The notes beneath the pieces are model-generated. The model was not told where the DNA came from. It searched no databases and worked only from the letters and a program-made list of their open reading frames with translations. A stretch of 64,000 nt of DNA from an uncultured Blautia sp. (GTDB lineage Bacteria; Bacillota; Clostridia; Lachnospirales; Lachnospiraceae): contig UQHF01000021.1 of assembly GCA_900540785.1 (NCBI GenBank), forward strand, positions 1 to 64,000, in the 5' to 3' direction. A program made the translations under genes and the position numbers. Positions 59,840 to 64,000 of this stretch are shown here, piece after piece (within the stretch, counting starts at the first letter, position 1; each line of letters opens with the position of its first letter).

Positions 59840-61216
59840 ATGAATCTTGACAAATTATTTCATCTGAAAGAGAACCACACTGACGTGAAAACAGAAGTCA
59901 TGGCAGGTATTACCACCTTTATGACTATGGCGTACATTCTGGCAGTAAACCCGAACATTCTGGAAGCCTCTGGTATGGACCGCGGCGCTGTCTTTACAGC
60001 AACTGCCCTTGCTTCCTTTATTGCCACCTGCCTTATGGCGCTTTTATCAAACTACCCGTTTGTTCTTGCGCCTGGTATGGGATTAAACGCTTACTTTGCC
60101 TACACTGTTGTCCTCGGCATGGGATATTCCTGGCAGCAGGCTCTGGCAGCCGTATTTGTAGAGGGTATTATTTTTATCCTGCTCTCTCTCACAAATGTGC
60201 GTGAAGCGATTTTTAACTCCATTCCAATGAATTTAAAACATGCGGTTTCTGTAGGTATCGGTCTTTTCATCGCATTTATCGGCCTGCAGAATGCAAAAAT
60301 TGTAGTAAACAACGATTCCACTCTTGTAAGCGTATTTTCTTTCAAGGGCTCTATTGCAGACGGAACATTTAACTCTATGGGAATTACTGTGCTTCTGGCG
60401 CTTATCGGCGTTCTCATCACAGCCGTTCTTCTTGTAAAAAATGTAAAAGGCGGTATTCTCTGGGGTATCCTGATCACATGGGGTCTCGGAATCCTCTGCC
60501 AGTTTACAGGCATTTATGTACCAAATGCAGAAGCTGGATTTTTCAGTCTTCTGCCGGATTTCTCAAACGGAATTTCCATCCCAAGTATGGCTCCTACCTT
60601 TATGAAGATGGACTTTTCCATTGTATTCTCACTTGATTTTGTAGTGATCATGTTTGCATTCCTTTTCGTAGACATGTTCGATACTCTGGGAACTCTGATC
60701 GGTGTTGCCTCCAAAGCAGATATGCTTGATAAAGACGGACGTCTCCCGAAGATCAAAGGTGCTCTTCTCTCTGATGCTGTTGGTACTTCTGTAGGTGCTG
60801 TATGCGGTACTTCCACCGTTACAACCTTTGTAGAAAGTGCTTCCGGTGTAGCAGAAGGCGGACGTACAGGTTTAACTTCCCTTGTGGCAGCCGTTCTTTT
60901 TGGACTGTCCCTGTTCCTGTCCCCGATCTTCCTGGCCATTCCGTCCTTTGCAACTGCTCCGGCTCTGATCATCGTAGGATTCCTGATGCTTACTTCTGTT
61001 ACGAAAATCAATTTTGATGATATGACAGAAGCTATCCCGGCATTTATCGCAATTATCGCAATGCCGTTCTTATACAGCATCTCCGAAGGTATCTCCCTTG
61101 GAGTTATCTCTTATGTAGTGATCAATCTGGTAACAGGCAAAGCAAAAGAAAAGAAGATCAGTGTACTTATGTACGTACTTGCAGTTCTGTTTGTGCTGAA
61201 GTATATATTGATCTAA
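59840..61216 (+). CDS. AzgA-type hypoxanthine/guanine permease
   Basis: 458 residues. TFMTMAYILAVNPNILEASG at the N-terminus, LAPGMGLNAYFAYTVVLGMG, DMFDTLGTLIGVASKADMLD and ESASGVAEGGRTGLTSLVAA are AzgA (PbuG/PbuO) signatures. About 12-13 TM segments. Operon with guanine deaminase and so under the riboswitch. Ribosome site AAAAGGGGGAAAGAAAT. Confidence 0.93.
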   Translation: MNLDKLFHLKENHTDVKTEVMAGITTFMTMAYILAVNPNILEASGMDRGAVFTATALASFIATCLMALLSNYPFVLAPGMGLNAYFAYTVVLGMGYSWQQALAAVFVEGIIFILLSLTNVREAIFNSIPMNLKHAVSVGIGLFIAFIGLQNAKIVVNNDSTLVSVFSFKGSIADGTFNSMGITVLLALIGVLITAVLLVKNVKGGILWGILITWGLGILCQFTGIYVPNAEAGFFSLLPDFSNGISIPSMAPTFMKMDFSIVFSLDFVVIMFAFLFVDMFDTLGTLIGVASKADMLDKDGRLPKIKGALLSDAVGTSVGAVCGTSTVTTFVESASGVAEGGRTGLTSLVAAVLFGLSLFLSPIFLAIPSFATAPALIIVGFLMLTSVTKINFDDMTEAIPAFIAIIAMPFLYSISEGISLGVISYVVINLVTGKAKEKKISVLMYVLAVLFVLKYILI

Positions 61217-61263
61217 CTCGCGACGTTTTCGTACTTTCGCGATTATAAGAAAAAATCCATGAA

Positions 61264-61302
61264 AACGGGGACTGTCCGGCAGATAAACCGGCAGTCCCCG
61301 TT
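61264..61302. terminator. Bidirectional terminator
   Basis: AACGGGGACTG / CAGTCCCCGTT with inner CCGG/CCGG pairing, followed by TAATTTTTT on the plus strand and preceded by A-rich sequence; shared by the permease and the convergent DtxR-type gene. Confidence 0.88.
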
Positions 61303-61308
61303 AATTTT

Positions 61309-61692
61309 TTATTCTGTTTCTTCCTTCATATTTTTGAAAAAATATTCCTTGATCTTCTCAAATGTTTCCTGACTGATGTCATGCTCCATTTTACACGCAT
61401 CTGCCAGCGCTGTCTCTTTGCTCACTCCGATACTTTCCAGCATCTGTGACAATACTCTATGGCGCTCATATATATTATTTGCAATCTCCGCCCCTTTATC
61501 AAGAAGCATAATCGTTCCGTATCGGTCCATTGCAATATATCCATCCTCTCGGAGAAGCTTCATTGCATGACTGACACTTGGTTTGGAAACTCCCAGCATA
61601 GTCGCCACATCTATAGAGCGAACACCCTCGCCCTGTCTGGACAGCCTCAAAATCGCTTCCAGATAATCTTCAGCAGATTCACGAATCTCCAT
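61309..61692 (-). CDS. DtxR/MntR family metal-dependent repressor
   Basis: 127 residues, no SH3 domain. HTH: LGVSKPSVSHAMKLLREDGY. Metal ligands by alignment to MntR/DtxR: Asp9 and Glu12 (AEDYLEAI, MntR-like), His in ERHRVLSQML, and DACKMEHDIS with Cys-Glu-His as in DtxR. So the site is a mixture. Candidate regulator of feo (palindromes 47,476 and 47,849). ATG at 61692 has GGGAGGTATTTGT upstream. Confidence 0.88.
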   Translation of the reverse strand: MEIRESAEDYLEAILRLSRQGEGVRSIDVATMLGVSKPSVSHAMKLLREDGYIAMDRYGTIMLLDKGAEIANNIYERHRVLSQMLESIGVSKETALADACKMEHDISQETFEKIKEYFFKNMKEETE

Positions 61693-61785
61693 ACAAATAC
61701 CTCCCATCATTGTATTTTCATGGTAACACAAAATCTGCTGTTTCGCAACTTTTCCATTATCTGATTTGTCACTGATATTTTAAAG

Positions 61786-61869
61786 CATAGAAAAACCACC
61801 CTCATAACTTTGACCGGTTAAGGGTGGCATTTTCTATGTAATCCAATCGAAGGTCAAACCACCTTGTGG
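61786..61869 (+). ncRNA. Structured element with predicted pseudoknot, type unknown
   Basis: A stem made of CATAGAAAA/TTTTCTATG (61,786-61,794/61,830-61,838) and CCACCCT/AGGGTGG (61,796-61,802/61,821-61,827). Its loop holds TTTGACC (61,809-61,815), which is complementary to GGTCAAA (61,852-61,858). A small CCAC/GTGG hairpin (61,859-61,869) follows, then CAGTTGTTCC. It could be a mobile-element end, a guide-RNA scaffold remnant or another structured RNA. Confidence 0.4.
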
Positions 61870-61931
61870 GCAGTTGTTCCTTCCCTTATATTATAGTTCA
61901 GTATTTAAAACTTTGCAATATGTTTTTTATT

Positions 61932-63380
61932 CTACGCCAGATACCTTACTGGCTGCAGCACCACTCCCAGAACTCTCAGAATCACTTCTTTTATGAAAGG
62001 AATTTCCTGCACTGTCACGCCTTCGGGAACTTCGTAATTTTTCTCATCGAGAACTTTTCTGCATTTCTCATGGAACACATTCATATGTCCTTCCAGTTCC
62101 TTACAAAATTCCTCTCCGTGAATTGCCAGCATAAGCTCTGTATCCATATAGGTACTTCTCATATCAAGATTATACGAACCAATAATCGCCATATTGTTAT
62201 CTATAAGAATAGATTTTCCATGAGTGGAATCCCCTCCGTCAAACTCATACAGCTCCACCCCAGTCTCTATGATGTCTTTTTTATGAATCCGGTAATCACT
62301 GGACGCCACAATATTGTCACCGTTTTCCACAGAATTAATTACCATTTTAAAATCATCCACATTCTCTGCAATCTCCTTCATTCCCTCTTCCATCGGAGTA
62401 TCCAGAACTGCATATGGTGTGTGAAGCACAACACGCTCTTCGGCGTTCAGCATAAGATTTTTGAGTGTATCCCACACATAAGGTTTTTTTCCATAAATAT
62501 GCGTCTCCCCTGAGATCAGAGTAGCTTTTCTGATAGGAACCGTATGCTCCTCATAGGAATATGGTTCATAAGCCTGCGGATATTTTTTCTGTACCTTATC
62601 CCACTTCTTTTCCATCTTCTCAACTGTCTCGCGTACCTTCTTTTTCTCGTAAATGCTCTCCTTATCATGGAAAACCTTCATATACGGGCCGTCCCATATA
62701 CTGTGAAAATATGCTTCCACCTGAGAAATTACACTTTTTTCGGCTCCGTTTTTATAATCTGTATTATAAATCAGAACCTCTCTGTCGTAGCTTCTTGATT
62801 TTGTGTCATATCCTCCAAGAAAATACCGGAACGTATTTCTTCCTCCCAGAAGCAATGTTTTATCATCACTTATCACATATTTATCGTGCATACGTCCGTG
62901 AAATGTCCACGGCTTCAGAGGATTGGGGGAATTGTAAATTCGGATTTCTATATTCGGGTGTCCGGAAAGCGCATAGAAAAACGGATTTCCTTCCATACGG
63001 ATCAGGCCGCTGACTCCATCTACCATGATCTGAATCTGAATTCCTCTTTCTGCCGCCTCATAAAGCGCGGCTGCCAGATCCCAGGTACTCTTGTCTTCAC
63101 GGAAATCAAAAGTTGATAAAATCACCCTCTCTTCTGCTTCTTTTATCATTCGAAGCCTTAAATCCAGTGCTTCTGCATTTTCCTCCACAACGTGCGCTCT
63201 GTCCACACACTTTTCATTCCCGGATGCATAAAAATCTTCCTTATGAAAAAGATTCTCCCCCGGTCCAATCTTTTTCTGGACTGCAAAAGGTGCCAGCATT
63301 CCTATAATTAAATAAAGAAGGATTGCCAGTACAATGCAAAGCTTCCAGTGTCTTTTCAAAAAAATCCGGACTGCCTTCAT
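61932..63380 (-). CDS. Phospholipase D family protein (cardiolipin synthase-like)
   Basis: 482 residues. One N-terminal TM (LCIVLAILLYLIIGMLAPFA). Two HKD motifs: RMHDKYVISDDKTLLLGGRN (about residue 164) and THGKSILIDNNMAIIGSYNL (about 388). Phosphatidyl transfer or hydrolysis at the membrane; differs from typical Cls in having one TM and a longer inter-motif region. The substrate is not fixed by sequence. Confidence 0.88.
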   Translation of the reverse strand: MKAVRIFLKRHWKLCIVLAILLYLIIGMLAPFAVQKKIGPGENLFHKEDFYASGNEKCVDRAHVVEENAEALDLRLRMIKEAEERVILSTFDFREDKSTWDLAAALYEAAERGIQIQIMVDGVSGLIRMEGNPFFYALSGHPNIEIRIYNSPNPLKPWTFHGRMHDKYVISDDKTLLLGGRNTFRYFLGGYDTKSRSYDREVLIYNTDYKNGAEKSVISQVEAYFHSIWDGPYMKVFHDKESIYEKKKVRETVEKMEKKWDKVQKKYPQAYEPYSYEEHTVPIRKATLISGETHIYGKKPYVWDTLKNLMLNAEERVVLHTPYAVLDTPMEEGMKEIAENVDDFKMVINSVENGDNIVASSDYRIHKKDIIETGVELYEFDGGDSTHGKSILIDNNMAIIGSYNLDMRSTYMDTELMLAIHGEEFCKELEGHMNVFHEKCRKVLDEKNYEVPEGVTVQEIPFIKEVILRVLGVVLQPVRYLA

Positions 63381-63412
63381 GTTATTCCTCCTGTTCCCGC
63401 CATTTGATTATT

Positions 63413-63446
63413 AGGGTACTATACCCTTTCTGAATAAGAATGTCAA
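63413..63446 (-). promoter_or_regulatory. Phospholipase D gene promoter with palindrome
   Basis: On the minus strand TTGACA (63,441-63,446), 17-bp spacer and TATAGT (63,418-63,423). A palindrome AGGGTA-CTA-TACCCT (63,413-63,427) covers the -10 and suggests a repressor site. Confidence 0.75.
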
Positions 63447-63475
63447 CAACTTTCCGTTCCTGTCGAAAAAAAGAA

Positions 63476-63537
63476 TTGACATATAAATTTCTCTGCCGTA
63501 TAATTGCTTCGCAACCTAACAGTTTGTTTCCTAACAA
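63476..63537 (+). promoter_or_regulatory. marR-type gene promoter and possible operator
   Basis: TTGACA (63,476-63,481), 17-bp spacer, TATAAT (63,499-63,504). Downstream, CCTAACA repeats at 63,515 and 63,530, and TTGTT-TCCT-AACAA (about 63,524-63,537) is a candidate autoregulatory site. Confidence 0.75.
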
Positions 63538-63553
63538 TTAAAAAAGAGGTGCC

Positions 63554-64000
63554 ATGAAACCCAAAACACGTATTGGATATGAAATCCACACACTGGACCA
63601 TACCATAGGTAAACTGATTTTTGCATTAAAGGCAAATCTGGGAAAAGATTCTGATCTCACCCAGATGCAGGGCTGGATTATCGGCTATCTGTACGAACAT
63701 TCAGGAGAAAATATTTTCCAGAAGGACATTGAATCCCATTTCTGTATCGCCCGTTCCACTGCTACCGGCATTTTAAAGCTTATGGAGAAAAAAGGATATT
63801 TGACACGGGAATCTTCCCCTGATGACAGACGTCTGAAACGTCTCATTCTTACAGAAAAAGCCGCTGCCCTTCAAAAAGCTACTATGGTCCATATCGGAGA
63901 AATGGAAAAAATGCTGATCGCCGGCATTTCTCCCGATGATTTAGAATGCTTCTGCCGTGTTCTCACACAAATACGGCACAATGCAGAATCCGGCACAGCC
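63554..64000 (+). CDS. MarR family transcriptional regulator (runs off right edge)
   Basis: At least 149 residues. Winged HTH: IFQKDIESHFCIARSTATGI, then LKLMEKKGYLTRESSPDDRR with the wing Asp-Arg signature. Ribosome site AAGAGGTGCC. The C-terminus is outside the window. MarR genes of this type often precede drug or peptide exporter genes in Clostridia; the target here is not visible. Confidence 0.92.
   Translation, partial: MKPKTRIGYEIHTLDHTIGKLIFALKANLGKDSDLTQMQGWIIGYLYEHSGENIFQKDIESHFCIARSTATGILKLMEKKGYLTRESSPDDRRLKRLILTEKAAALQKATMVHIGEMEKMLIAGISPDDLECFCRVLTQIRHNAESGTA

Overview
The window reads as a low-to-medium GC Clostridia chromosome, most likely a Lachnospiraceae gut commensal (Blautia / Mediterraneibacter type). 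The evidence is the gene families and their order (comEA, response regulator, histidine kinase, GerMN, comEC; argCJBD divergent from argG; feoA, feoB and a small Cys-rich FeoB partner) and the AGGAGG-type ribosome binding sites throughout. This assignment is inferred from gene content, not from a database search.

Bases 1 to about 31,364 are the right-hand part of a prophage whose left end lies outside the window. Nearly all its genes read leftward. From right to left it holds: a defence/cargo block (vsr, a PD-(D/E)XK nuclease, a Bsp6I-like restriction enzyme and a cytosine methyltransferase); two inverted small paralogs; the immunity region (XRE repressor and ImmA peptidase) with two strong divergent promoters; an early operon (HTH regulator, DUF2800, DUF2815, polA-type polymerase, VapE-type primase/helicase, VRR-NUC, SNF2 helicase, DUF1492 regulator); a cargo stretch (MazF toxin, lipoprotein nuclease, acetyltransferase); an HNH endonuclease; two orphan methyltransferases; an amidoligase and gamma-glutamylcyclotransferase group; and the packaging module (terminase small and large subunits, portal, ClpP-like protease). 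The prophage sits inside comEC. The first ~205 codons of comEC remain at 31,365-31,982, the reading frame leaves the family right after the conserved HILAISG motif, and the remainder of the gene should lie beyond the left edge.

From 31,365 to 64,000 the sequence is ordinary chromosome. It carries: the rest of the comEC-side operon (gerMN, histidine kinase, response regulator, comEA); a YdcZ-type membrane protein; dinD; an XRE-controlled NatAB-type ABC exporter operon whose regulator has an 11-G tract in its ribosome-binding region; a two-component system divergent from a lantibiotic-immunity-type (BcrA/CprABC-like) ABC exporter; the feo ferrous-iron operon with two identical palindromic operators; an AlbA_2/ATPase regulator preceded by nine 11-bp tandem repeats; the arginine genes argCJBD and argG with ARG boxes between them; an AI-2E family transporter; a xanthine/uracil permease; a guanine riboswitch followed by guanine deaminase and an AzgA-type purine permease; a DtxR/MntR family regulator; a phospholipase D family protein; and the start of a MarR regulator.

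The points most worth checking are the split comEC, the apparent guanine-ON wiring of the riboswitch before guanine deaminase, the restriction cluster with more nucleases than methylases and its own target sites in the methylase promoter, the homopolymeric tract at the XRE regulator, the 11-bp iterons before the AlbA_2 gene, and the amidoligase/cyclotransferase cassette in the packaging region.
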